The notes under the pieces: generated by a model
Databases searched by the model: none
What the model was told of the DNA's origin: nothing
The model's input: only the letters and a program-made list of their open reading frames with translations
In this document: positions 1 to 11,565 of the stretch, in pieces
Layout of the letters: each line of letters starts with the position of its first letter
Position numbering within the stretch: the first letter of the stretch is position 1
Program-made: the position numbers and the translations under genes
Assembly: GCF_051020985.1 (NCBI RefSeq)
Contig: NW_027475160.1
Span: forward strand, 744,001-808,000
DNA from: Nomia melanderi
Taxonomy: Eukaryota > Arthropoda > Insecta > Hymenoptera > Halictidae
DNA length: 64,000 bases
Reading direction: 5' to 3'

Positions 1-130
1 ACCACGGTCACATGGGGCCGGACACTCAGGGTCAGGGAAAAATCCAATATATATCTGGTGATATCTCGGGTGCTATTAGAGATAGCGCAATAAACCAAAG
101 TGCATTGTCTGTGGGAGGCCTGGCGCATGC

Positions 131-3100
131 ATCTGGCCAGCGGGAACGACCTCGGACCACCAGGGGCCGAGAAAACCACCGTCTCATGGGGCCGGACGCT
201 CAGGATCAGGGGAAAATCCAATATATATCTGATGATATCTCGGGTGCTATTACAGATAGCGCAATAAATCAAAGTGCATTGTCTGTAGAAGGACCTGGCG
301 CATGAATCTGTGCAACGGGTACGACCTCGGACAACCAGGGGCCGAGAAAACCACAGTCTCATGGGGCCGGACACTCAGGGTCAGGGGAAAATCCAATATA
401 TATCTGGTGATATCTTGGGTGGTATTAGAGATAGCGCAATAAACCAAAGTGCATTGTCTGTAGGAGGCCTGGCGCATGCATCTGTGAAGCGGGAACGACC
501 TCGGACCACCAGGGGCCGAGAAAACCACGGTCACATGGGGCCGGACGCTCAGGGTCAGGGGAAAATCCAATATGTATCTGGTGATATCTCGGGTGCTATT
601 AGAGATAGCGCAATAAACCAAAGTGAATTATCTGTTGGAGGCCCTGGCGCATGCATCCGTGAAGCGGGAACGACCTCGGACCACCAGGGGCCGAGAAAAC
701 CACCGTCTCATGGGGCCGGACACTCAGGGTCAGGGAAAAATCCAATATATATCTGGTGATATCTCGGGTGCTATTAGAGATAGCGCAATAAACCAAAGTG
801 CATTGTCTGTAGGAGGCGCATGAATCTGGCCAGCGGGAACGACCTCGGAGCACCAGGGGCCGAGAAAATTACAGATTTTCGGTATCCGTCACCCAAGGTC
901 ATGTAAAAATCCATCATATATCTGGTGATATCTGTGGTGCTATTAGAGATAGCGCGATAAATCAAAGTGCATTGTCTGCGGGAGATCCTGTCTCATGAAT
1001 CTGTGCAGCGGCAACGACCTCGGACCACCAGGGGCCGTGAAAACCACCGTCTCATGGGGCCGGACACTCAGGGTCAGGGAAAAATCCAATATATATCTGG
1101 TGATATCTCGGGTGCTATTACAGATAGCGCAATAAATCAAAGTGCATTGTCTGTAGCAGGCCCTGGCGCATGAATCTGGCCAACGGGAACGACCTCGGAC
1201 CACCAGGGGCCGAGAAAACCACCGTCTCATGGGGCCGGACACTCAGGGTCAGGGAAAAATCCAATATATATCTGGTGATATCTCGGGTGCTATTACAGAT
1301 AGCGCAATAAATCAAAGTGCATTGTCTGTAGCAGGCCCTGGCGCATGAATCTGGCCAACGGGAACGACCTCGGAACACCAGGGGCCGAGAAAACCACCGT
1401 CTCATGGGGCCGGACACTCAGGGTCAGGGAAAAATCCAATATATATCTGGTGATATCGCGGGTGCTATTAGAGATAGGGCAATAAACCAAAGTGCATTGT
1501 CTGTAGGAGGCCTGGCGCATGCATCTGTGAAGCGGGAACGACCTCGGACCACCAGGGGCCGAGAAAACCACGGTCACATGGGGCCGGACGCTCAGGGTCA
1601 GGGGAAAATCCAATATGTATCTGGTGATATCTCGGGTGCTATTAGAGATAGCGCAATAAACCAAAGTGAATTATCTGTTGGAGGCCCTGGCTCATGCATC
1701 TGTGAAGCGGGAACGACCTCGGACCACCAGGGGCCGAGAAAACCACCATCTCATGGGGCCGGACACTCAGGGTCAGGGAAAAATCCAATATATATCTGGT
1801 GATATCTCGGGTGCTATTAGAGATAGCGCAATAAACCAAAGTGAATTATCTGCAGGAGGCCCTGGCGCATGCATCTGTGAAGCGGGAACGACCTCGGAAC
1901 ACCAGGGGCCGAGAAAACCACCGTCTCATTGGGCCGGACACTCAGTGTCAGGGAAAAATCCAATATATATCTGGTGATATCTCGGGTGCTATTAGAGATA
2001 GCGCAATAAATCAAAGTGGATTGTCTGCAGGAGGCCTGGCGCATGAATCTGGCCAGCGGGAACGACCTCGGAGCACCAGGGGCCGAGAAAACCACGGTCA
2101 CATGGGGCCGGACACTCAGGGTCAGGGGAAAATCCAATATGTATCTGGTGATATCTCTGGTGATATTAGAGACAGCGCAATAAACCAAAGTGCATTGTCT
2201 GTAGGAGGCGTGGCGCATGAATCTGGCCAGCGGGAACGACCTCTTACCACCAGGGGCCGAGAAAACCACCGACCCATGGGGCCGGACACTCAGGGTCAGG
2301 GACAAATCCAATATATATCTGGTGATATCTCGGGTGCTATTACAGATAGCCCAATAAATCAAAGTGCGTTGTCTGTAGGAGACCCTGGCGCATGAATCTG
2401 TGCAGCCGGAACGACCTCGGACCACCAGGGGCCGAGAAAACCACCGTCTCATGGGGCCGGACGCTCAGGGTCAGGGAATAATCAAATATATATCCGGTGA
2501 TATCTCGGGTGCTATTAGAGTTAGCGCAATAAATCAAAGTGCATTGTCCGTAGGATGCCCTGGCGCATGAATCTGTGCAGCGGGAACGACCTCGGACCAC
2601 CAGGGGCCGAGAACATCACAGATTTTCGGTATCCGTCACCCAAAGTCATACAAAAATCCAGCATATATATGGTGCTTTCTCGGGTGCTATTACAGATAGC
2701 GCAATAAAACAAAGTGCATTGTCTGTAGGTGGCCCTGGCGCATGATTCTGTGCAGCGGGAACGACCTCGGACCACCAGGGGCCGAGAAAACCACCGACAC
2801 ATGAGGCCGGACACTCAGGGTCAGGGGAAAAATCCAATAAATATCTGGTGATATCTCGGGTGCTATTAGAGATAGCGCAATAAGGCAAAGTGCGTTGTCT
2901 GCAGGAGGCCCTCGCGCATGAATCTGTGCAGCGGGAACGACCTCGGAAAACCAGGGGCCGAGAAAACCACCGACACATGGGGCCGGACTTTCAGGGTCGG
3001 GGAAAAATCCAATATATATATATGGTGATATCGCGGGTGCTATTAGAGATAGCGCAATAAACCAAAGTGAATTATCTGCAGGAGGCCCTGGCGCATGAAT

Positions 3101-5332
3101 CTGGGCAGCAGGAACGACCTCGGACCACCAGGGGCCGAGAAAACCACCGTCTCATGGGGCCGGACACTCAGGGTCAGGGAAAATTCCAATATATATCTGG
3201 TGATAACTCGGGTGCTATTAGAGATAGCGCAATAAACCAAAGTGCATTGTCTGCGGGAGATCCTGTCGCATGAATCTGTGCAGCGGGAACGACCTCGGAC
3301 CACCAGGGGCCGAGAAAACCACCGTCTCATGGGGCCGGACACTCAGGGTCAGGGAAAAATCCAATATATATCTGGTGATAACTCGGGTGCTATTACAGAT
3401 AGCGCAATAAATAAAAGTGCATTGTCTGTAGGCGACCCTGGCGCATGAATCTGTGCAGCGGGAAAGACATCGGACCACCAGTGGACGAGAAAACCACGGT
3501 CACATGGGGCCGGACACTCAGGGTCAGGGGAAAATCCAATATATATCTGTTGATATCTCGTGTGCTATCAGAGATAGCGCAATAAACCAAAGTGCATTGT
3601 CTGTAGCAGGCCTGGCGCATGAATCTGGCCAGCGGGAACGACCTCGGAGCACCAGGGGCCGAGAAAACCACCGTCTCATGGGGCCGGACACTCAGGGTCA
3701 GGGGAAAATCCAATATATATCTGGTGATATCCCGGGGCTATTAGAGATAGCGCAATAAACCAAAGTGAATTATCTGCAGGAGGCCCTGGCGCATGAATCT
3801 GTGTAGCGGGAACGACCTCGGACCGCCAGGGGCCGAGAAAACCACCGTCTCATGGAGCGGGACACTCAGTGTCAGGGAAAAATCCAATATATATCTGTTG
3901 ATATCTCGGGTGCTATTACAGATAGAGCAATAAATCAAAGTGCATTGTCTGTAGGAGGCCCTGGCGCATGAATGTGGCAAGCGGGAACGAGCTCGGACCA
4001 CCAGGGGCCGAGAAAACCACTGTCTCATGGGGCCGGACACTCAGGGTCAGGGGAAAATCCAATATATATCTGGTGATATCTCGGGTGCTATTAGAGATAG
4101 CGCAATAAATCAAAGTGCATTGTCCGTAGTAGGCCCTTGCGCATTAATCTGTGCAGCGGGAACGATCTCGGACCACCAGGGGCCGTGAAAACCATCGACA
4201 CATGGGGCCGTACTGTCAGGGTCAGGGAAAAATCCAATATATATCTGGTGATATCTCGGGTCATATTAGAGATAGCGCAATGAACCATAGTCGATTATCT
4301 GCCGGAGGCCCTGGCGCATGAATTTGTGCAGCGGGAACGATCTCGGACCACCAGGGGCCGAGAAAATTACAGATATTCGGAATTCGTCACCCAAGGTCAT
4401 GTAAAAATCCAGCATATATCTGGTGATATCTCGGGTGCTATTACAGATAGCGCAATCAACCAAAGTGAATTATCTGCAGGGGCCCTGGCGCATGAATCTG
4501 TGCAGCGAGAACGACCTAGGACCACCAGGGGCCGAGAAAACCACCGACCCATGGGGCCGGACACTCAGGGTCAGGGACAAATCCAATATATATCTGGTGA
4601 TATCTCGGGTGCTATTACAGATAGCGCAATAAACCGAAGTGAATTATCTGCAGGAGGCCCTGGCGCATGAATCTGTGCAGCAGGAACGACCTCGGACCAA
4701 CAAGGGCCGAGAAAACCACAGTCTCATGGGGCCGGACACTCAGGGTCGGGGAAAAATCCAATATATATCTGGTGATATCTCGGGTGCTATTAGAGATGGC
4801 GCAATAAACCAAAGTGAATTATCTGTAGGAGGCCCTGGCGCGTGAATCTGTGCAGCCGGAACGACCTCGGACCACCAGGGGACGAGAAAACCAGAGTCTC
4901 ATGGGGCCGGACCCTCAGGGTCAGGGGAAAATCCAATATATATCTGGTGATATCTCGGGTGCTATTAGAGATAGCGCAATAAACCAAAGTGAATTATCTG
5001 CAGGAGGCCCTGGCGCATGAATCCGTGCACCGGGAACGACCTCGGACCACCAGGGGCCGAGAAAACCTCCGTCTCATGGGGCCGGACACTCAGGGTCAGG
5101 GGAAAATCCAATATATATCTGGTGATATCTCGGGTGCTATTAGAGATAGCGCCATAAATCAAAGTGCATTGTCTGTAGGAGGCCCTGGCGCAGGAATCTG
5201 TGCAGCGGGAACGACCTCGGACAACCAGGGGCCGAGAAAACCACCGTCTCATGGAGTCGGACACTCAGGGTCAGGGGAAAATCCAATATATTTCTGGTGA
5301 TATCTCGGGTGCTATTAGAGATAGCGCAATAA
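131..5332. repeat. Segmental duplication, copy 1 (about 5.2 kb)
   Basis: This block matches 8,686-13,532 monomer for monomer. The offset is 8,555 bp up to about 3,600 and 8,207 bp from about 3,950, because the second copy lacks two monomers (348 bp). Diagnostic private variants are shared: the 5-bp deletion (812-816 and 9,367-9,371), the CATCACAG box (2,616 and 11,171), the extended TA run (near 3,010 and 11,567), and GATTATCTGCCGG (4,290 and 12,497). The match stops at about 5,332, where copy 1 continues with a 174-bp type monomer and copy 2 with CAATATACCAAAGAG. Its part from about 3,010 also matches 14,715-17,029 at an offset of 11,704 bp. The left edge could lie beyond what I can resolve by eye. 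Confidence 0.88.
1817..2452 (-). other. Accidental 211-codon open frame across 174-bp monomers
   Basis: Antisense counterpart of the long plus-strand frames. Translation repeats a unit with RDITRYILDFSLTLSVRPHE and VVFSAPGG. It is duplicated with the array at 10,372-11,007, and a similar 211-codon frame lies at 47,739-48,374. Length depends only on how many 174-bp monomers lie in a row. Not considered a gene. Confidence 0.72.
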
Positions 5333-8300
5333 ACCAAAGTGCATTGTCTGTAGCAGGCCTGGCGCATGAATCTGGCCAGCGGGAACGACCTCGGAACACC
5401 AGGGGCCGAGAAAACCACCGTCTCATGAGGCCGAACACCCAAGGTCATGCAAAAATCCAGTATATATCTGGTGATATCTCGGGTGCTATTCGAGATAGCG
5501 CGATAAATCAAAGTGCATTGTCTGCCGGAGGCCCTGGCGCATGAATGTGTGCAGCAGGAACGACCTCGGAACACCAAGGGCCTTGAAAATTACAGATTTT
5601 CGGTATCCGTAACCCAAGGTCATGTAAAAATCCAGTACATACCTGGTGATATCTCGGGTCCTATTAGAGATAGCGCAATAAATCAAAGTGCATTCTCCGT
5701 ATGAGGCCCTTGCGCATGAATCTGTGCCGCGGGACCGACCTCGGACCACCAGGGGTCGAGAAAACCACGGTCTCATGGGGCCGGACACTCAGGGTCAGGG
5801 GAAAATCCAATATATATCTGGTGATATCTCGGGTGCTATTAGAGATAGCGCAATAAACCAAAGTGCATTGTCTGTAGGAGGCCTGGCGCATGAATCAGGC
5901 TAGCGAAAACGATCTCGGACCACCAGGGGCCGAGAAAACCACCATCTCATGGGGCCGGACACTCAGGGTCAGGGAAAAATCCAATATATATCTGGTGATA
6001 TCTCGGGTGCTATTAGAGATAGCGCAATAATCCAAAGTGAATTATCTGCAGGAGGCCCTGGCGCATGAATCTGTGCAGCGGGAACGACCTCGGACCACCA
6101 GGTGCCGAGAAAACCACCGTCTCATGAGGCCGGACACTCAGGGTCAGCGTAAAATTCAATATATATCTGGTGATATCTCGGGTGCTATTACAGATAGCGC
6201 AATAAACCAAAGTGAATTATCTGCAGGAGGCCCAGGCGCATGAATCTGTGCAGCGGGAACGACCTCGGACCACCAGGGGCCGAGAAAACCACCGCCTCAC
6301 GGGGCCGGACACTCAGGTTCAGGGGAAAATCCAATATATATCTGGTGATATCTCGCGTGCTATTAGAGATAGCGCAATAAACCAAAGTGAATTATCTGCA
6401 GGAGGCCCTGGCGCATGAATCTGTATAGCGGGAACGACCTCGGACCACCGGGGGCTGAGAAAACCACCGTCTCATGGGGCCGGACACTCAGGGTCAGGGA
6501 AAAATCCAATATATATCTGGTGATATCTCGGGTGCTATTACAGATAGCGCAATAAATCAAAGTGCATTGTCTGTAGAAGGACCTGGCGCATGAATCCGTG
6601 CAGCGGGAACGAACTCGGACCACCAGGGGCCGAGAAAATTACAGATATTCGGAATCCGTCACCCAAGGTCATGTAAAAATCCAGCATATATCTGGTGATA
6701 TCTATGGTGCTATTACAGATAGGGCAATAAACCAAAGTGCATTGTCTGCAGGAGGCCTGGCGCATGAATCTGGCCAGCGGGAACGACCTCGGAGCACCAG
6801 GGGCCGAGAAAACCACGGTATCATGGGGCCGGACACTCAGGGTCAGGGGTAAATCCAATATATATCTGGTGATATCTCGGGTGCTATTAGAGATAGCGCA
6901 ATAAACCAAAGTGCATTGTCTGTAGGAGGCCTGGCGCATGAATCTGGCCTGCGGGAACTACCGCGGACCACCAGGGAATGAGAAAACCACCGTCTCATGG
7001 GGCCGGACACTCAGGGTCACGGGGAAATCCAATATATATCTGGTGATATCTCGGTTGCTATTAGAGATAGCGCAATAAACCAATGTGCATTGTCTGTAGG
7101 AGGCCTGGCGCATGAATCTGGCTAGCGGGAACGACCTCGGACCACCAGGGGCCGAGAAAACCACCGTCTCATGGGGCCGGACACTCAGGGTCAGGGAAAA
7201 ATCCAATATATATATGGTGATATCTCGGGTGCTATTACAGATAGCGCAATAAATCAAAGTGCATTGTCTGTAGAAGGACCTGGCGCATGAATCTGTGCAG
7301 CGGGAACGACCTCGGACCACCAGGGGCCGAGAAAACCACCGTCTCATGGGGCCGGACACTCAGGGTCGGGGAAAAATTCAATATATATCTGATGATATCT
7401 CAGGTGCTATTACAGATAGCGCGATAAATCAAAGTGCATTATCCCTAGGAGGCACTGGCGAATGAATCTGTGCAGCAGGAACGACCTCGGACCACCAGGG
7501 GCCGAGAAAATTACAGATATTCGGAATCCGTCACCCAAGGTCATGTAAAAATCCAGCATATATCTGGTGATATCTAGGGTGCTATTACAGATAGCGCAAT
7601 AAACCAAAGTGCATTGTCTGTAGGAGGCCTGGCGCATGAATCTGGGAAGCGGGAACGACCTCGGAGCACCAGGGGCCGAGAAAACCACGGTCTCATGGGG
7701 CCGGACACTCAGGGTCAGGGGAAAATCCAATATATATCTGGTGATATCTCGGGTGCTATTAGAGATAGCGCAATAAACCAAAGTGCATTGTCTGTAGGAG
7801 GCCTGGCGCATGAATCTGGATAGCGAAAACGATCTCGGACCACCAGGGGCCGAGAAAACCACCGTCTCATGGGGCCGGACACTCAGGGTCAGGGGAAAAT
7901 CCAATATATATCCGGTGATATCTCGGGTGCTATTAGAGATAGCGCAATAAACCAAAGTGAATTATCTGCAGGAGGCCCTGGCGCATGAATCTGTGCAGCG
8001 GGAACGACCTCGGACCACCAGGGGCCGAGAAAACCACCGTCTCATGGGGCCGGACACTCAGGGTCAGGGAAAAATCCAATATATATCTGGTGATATCTCG
8101 GGTGCTATTACAGATAGCGCAATAAATCAAAGTGCATTGTCTGTAGAAGGACCTGGCGCATGAATCTGTGCAGCGGGAACGACCTCGGACCACCAGGGGC
8201 CGAGAAAATTACAAATATTCGGAATCCGTCACCCAAGGTCATGTAAAAATCCAGCATATATCTGTTGATATCTATGGTGCTATTACAGATAGGGCAATAA

Positions 8301-8685
8301 ACCAAAGTGCATTGTCTGCAGGAGGCCTGGCGCATGAATCTGGCTAGCGGGAACGACCGCGGACCACCAGGGGCCGAGAAAACCACGGTCACATGGGGCC
8401 GGACACTCAGGGTCAGGGAAAAATCCAATATATATCTGGTGATATCTCGGGTGCTATTAGAGATAGCGCAATAAACCAATGTGCATTGTCTGTAGGAGGC
8501 CTGGCGCATGAATCTGTGCAGCGGGAACGACCTCGGACCACCAGGGGCCGAGAAAACCACCGTCTCATGGGGCCGGACACTCAGGGTCAGGGAAAAATCC
8601 AATATATATCAGGTGATATCTCGGGTGCTATTAGAGATAGCGCAATAAACCAAAGTGCATTGTCTGTATGAGGCCTGCCGCATGA

Positions 8686-11565
8686 ATCTGGCCAGCGGGA
8701 ACGACCTCGGACCACCAGGGGCCGAGAAAACCACCGTCTCATGGGGCCGGACGCTCAGGATCAGGGGAAAATCCAATATATATCTGATGATATCTCGGGT
8801 GCTATTACAGATAGCGCAATAAATCAAAGTGCATTGTCTGTAGAAGGACCTGGCGCATGAATCTGTGCAACGGGTACGACCTCGGACAACCAGGGGCCGA
8901 GAAAACCACAGTCTCATGGGGCCGGACACTCAGGGTCAGGGGAAAATCCAATATATATCTGGTGATATCTTGGGTGGTATTAGAGATAGCGCAATAAACC
9001 AAAGTGCATTGTCTGTAGGAGGCCTGGCGCATGCATCTGTGAAGCGGGAACGACCTCGGACCACCAGGGGCCGAGAAAACCACGGTCACATGGGGCCGGA
9101 CGCTCAGGGTCAGGGGAAAATCCAATATGTATCTGGTGATATCTCGGGTGCTATTAGAGATAGCGCAATAAACCAAAGTGAATTATCTGTTGGAGGCCCT
9201 GGCGCATGCATCCGTGAAGCGGGAACGACCTCGGACCACCAGGGGCCGAGAAAACCACCGTCTCATGGGGCCGGACACTCAGGGTCAGGGAAAAATCCAA
9301 TATATATCTGGTGATATCTCGGGTGCTATTAGAGATAGCGCAATAAACCAAAGTGCATTGTCTGTAGGAGGCGCATGAATCTGGCCAGCGGGAACGACCT
9401 CGGAGCACCAGGGGCCGAGAAAATTACAGATTTTCGGTATCCGTCACCCAAGGTCATGTAAAAATCCATCATATATCTGGTGATATCTGTGGTGCTATTA
9501 GAGATAGCGCGATAAATCAAAGTGCATTGTCTGCGGGAGATCCTGTCTCATGAATCTGTGCAGCGGCAACGACCTCGGACCACCAGGGGCCGTGAAAACC
9601 ACCGTCTCATGGGGCCGGACACTCAGGGTCAGGGAAAAATCCAATATATATCTGGTGATATCTCGGGTGCTATTACAGATAGCGCAATAAATCAAAGTGC
9701 ATTGTCTGTAGCAGGCCCTGGCGCATGAATCTGGCCAACGGGAACGACCTCGGACCACCAGGGGCCGAGAAAACCACCGTCTCATGGGGCCGGACACTCA
9801 GGGTCAGGGAAAAGTCCAATATATATCTGGTGATATCTCGGGTGCTATTACAGATAGCGCAATAAATCAAAGTGCATTGTCTGTAGCAGGCCCTGGCGCA
9901 TGAATCTGGCCAACGGGAACGACCTCGGAACACCAGGGGCCGAGAAAACCACCGTCTCATGGGGCCGGACACTCAGGGTCAGGGAAAAATCCAATATATA
10001 TCTGGTGATATCGCGGGTGCTATTAGAGATAGGGCAATAAACCAAAGTGCATTGTCTGTAGGAGGCCTGGCGCATGCATCTGTGAAGCGGGAACGACCTC
10101 GGACCACCAGGGGCCGAGAAAACCACGGTCACATGGGGCCGGACGCTCAGGGTCAGGGGAAAATCCAATATGTATCTGGTGATATCTCGGGTGCTATTAG
10201 AGATAGCGCAATAAACCAAAGTGAATTATCTGTTGGAGGCCCTGGCTCATGCATCTGTGAAGCGGGAACGACCTCGGACCACAAGGGGCCGAGAAAACCA
10301 CCATCTCATGGGGCCGGACACTCAGGGTCAGGGAAAAATCCAATATATATCTGGTGATATCTCGGGTGCTATTAGAGATAGCGCAATAAACCAAAGTGAA
10401 TTATCTGCAGGAGGCCCTGGCGCATGCATCTGTGAAGCGGGAACGACCTCGGACCACCAGGGGCCGAGAAAACCACCGTCTCATTGGGCCGGACACTCAG
10501 TGTCAGGGAAAAATCCAATATATATCTGGTGATATCTCGGGTGCTATTAGAGATAGCGCAATAAATCAAAGTGGATTGTCTGCAGGAGGCCTGGCGCATG
10601 AATCTGGCCAGCGGGAACGACCTCGGAGCACCAGGGGCCGAGAAAACCACGGTCACATGGGGCCGGACACTCAGGGTCAGGGGAAAATCCAATATGTATC
10701 TGGTGATATCTCTGGTGATATTAGAGATAGCGCAATAAACCAAAGTGCATTGTCTGTAGGAGGCGTGGCGCATGAATCTGGCCAGCGGGAACGACCTCTT
10801 ACCACCAGGGGCCGAGAAAACCACCGACCCATGGGGCCGGACACTCAGGGTCAGGGACGAATCCAATATATATCTGGTGATATCTCGGGTGCTATTACAG
10901 ATAGCCCAATAAATCAAAGTGCGTTGTCTGTAGGAGACCCTGGCGCATGAATCTGTGCAGCCGGAACGACCTCGGACCACCAGGGGCCGAGAAAACCACC
11001 GTCTCATGGGGCCGGACGCTCAGGGTCAGGGAATAATCAAATATATATCCTGTGATATCTCGGGTGCTATTAGAGTTAGCGCAATAAATCAAAGTGCATT
11101 GTCCGTAGGATGCCCTGGCGCATGAATCTGTGCAGCGGGAACGACCTCGGACCACCAGGGGCCGAGAACATCACAGATTTTCGGTATCCGTCACCCAAAG
11201 TCATACAAAAATCCAGCATATATATGGTGCTTTCTCGGGTGCTATTACAGATAGCGCAATAAAACAAAGTGCATTGTCTGTAGGTGGCCCTGGCGCATGA
11301 TTCTGTGCAGCGGGAACGACCTCGGACCACCAGGGGCCGAGAAAACCACCGACACATGAGGCCGGACACTCAGGGTCAGGGGAAAAATCCAATATATATC
11401 TGGTGATATCTCGGGTGCTATTAGAGATAGCGCAATAAGCCAAAGTGCGTTGTCTGCAGGAGGCCCTCGCGCATGAATCTGTGCAGCGGGAACGACCTCG
11501 GAAAACCAGGGGCCGAGAAAACCACCGACACATGGGGCCGGACTTTCAGGGTCGGGGAAAAATCC
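8686..11565. repeat. Segmental duplication, copy 2, upstream part
   Basis: Second copy of about 131-3,010, offset 8,555 bp. It carries the same order of 174-bp and 175-bp monomers and the same class-2 boxes (9,424 and 11,171). Only isolated substitutions separate the copies, for example AAAAATCCAAT at 1,255-1,265 against AAAGTCCAAT near 9,813. It runs without a break into the 18-monomer higher-order unit that follows. Confidence 0.88.

Larger units (their letters stand above)
1..8690. repeat. Subarray 1: mixed 174/175-bp monomers
   Basis: About 50 monomers. Two length types are interspersed. The 175-bp type reads GGCCCTGGCGCATGAATCTG followed by TGCAGCGGG. The 174-bp type has lost one C (GGCCTGGCGCATG) and usually reads CTGGCCAGCGGG. 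A 5-bp deletion near 812-816 (GGAGGCGCATG) makes one 169-bp monomer. Minority class-2 boxes start at 869, 2616, 4367, 5590, 6639, 7511 and 8209, so they are roughly four to ten monomers apart here. The first 130 bp resemble 8,556-8,685 only as ordinary monomers do. From about 131 onward the match to the copy 8,555 bp downstream becomes nearly exact. Confidence 0.85.

Noticed and set aside
225..360. Hammerhead ribozyme core, as known from some animal satellites
   Set aside because: CTGATGA appears only in a few variants (229, 7,391, 8,784); most monomers have CTGGTGA. The GAAA and GTC parts do not form the needed helices at the right spacing.
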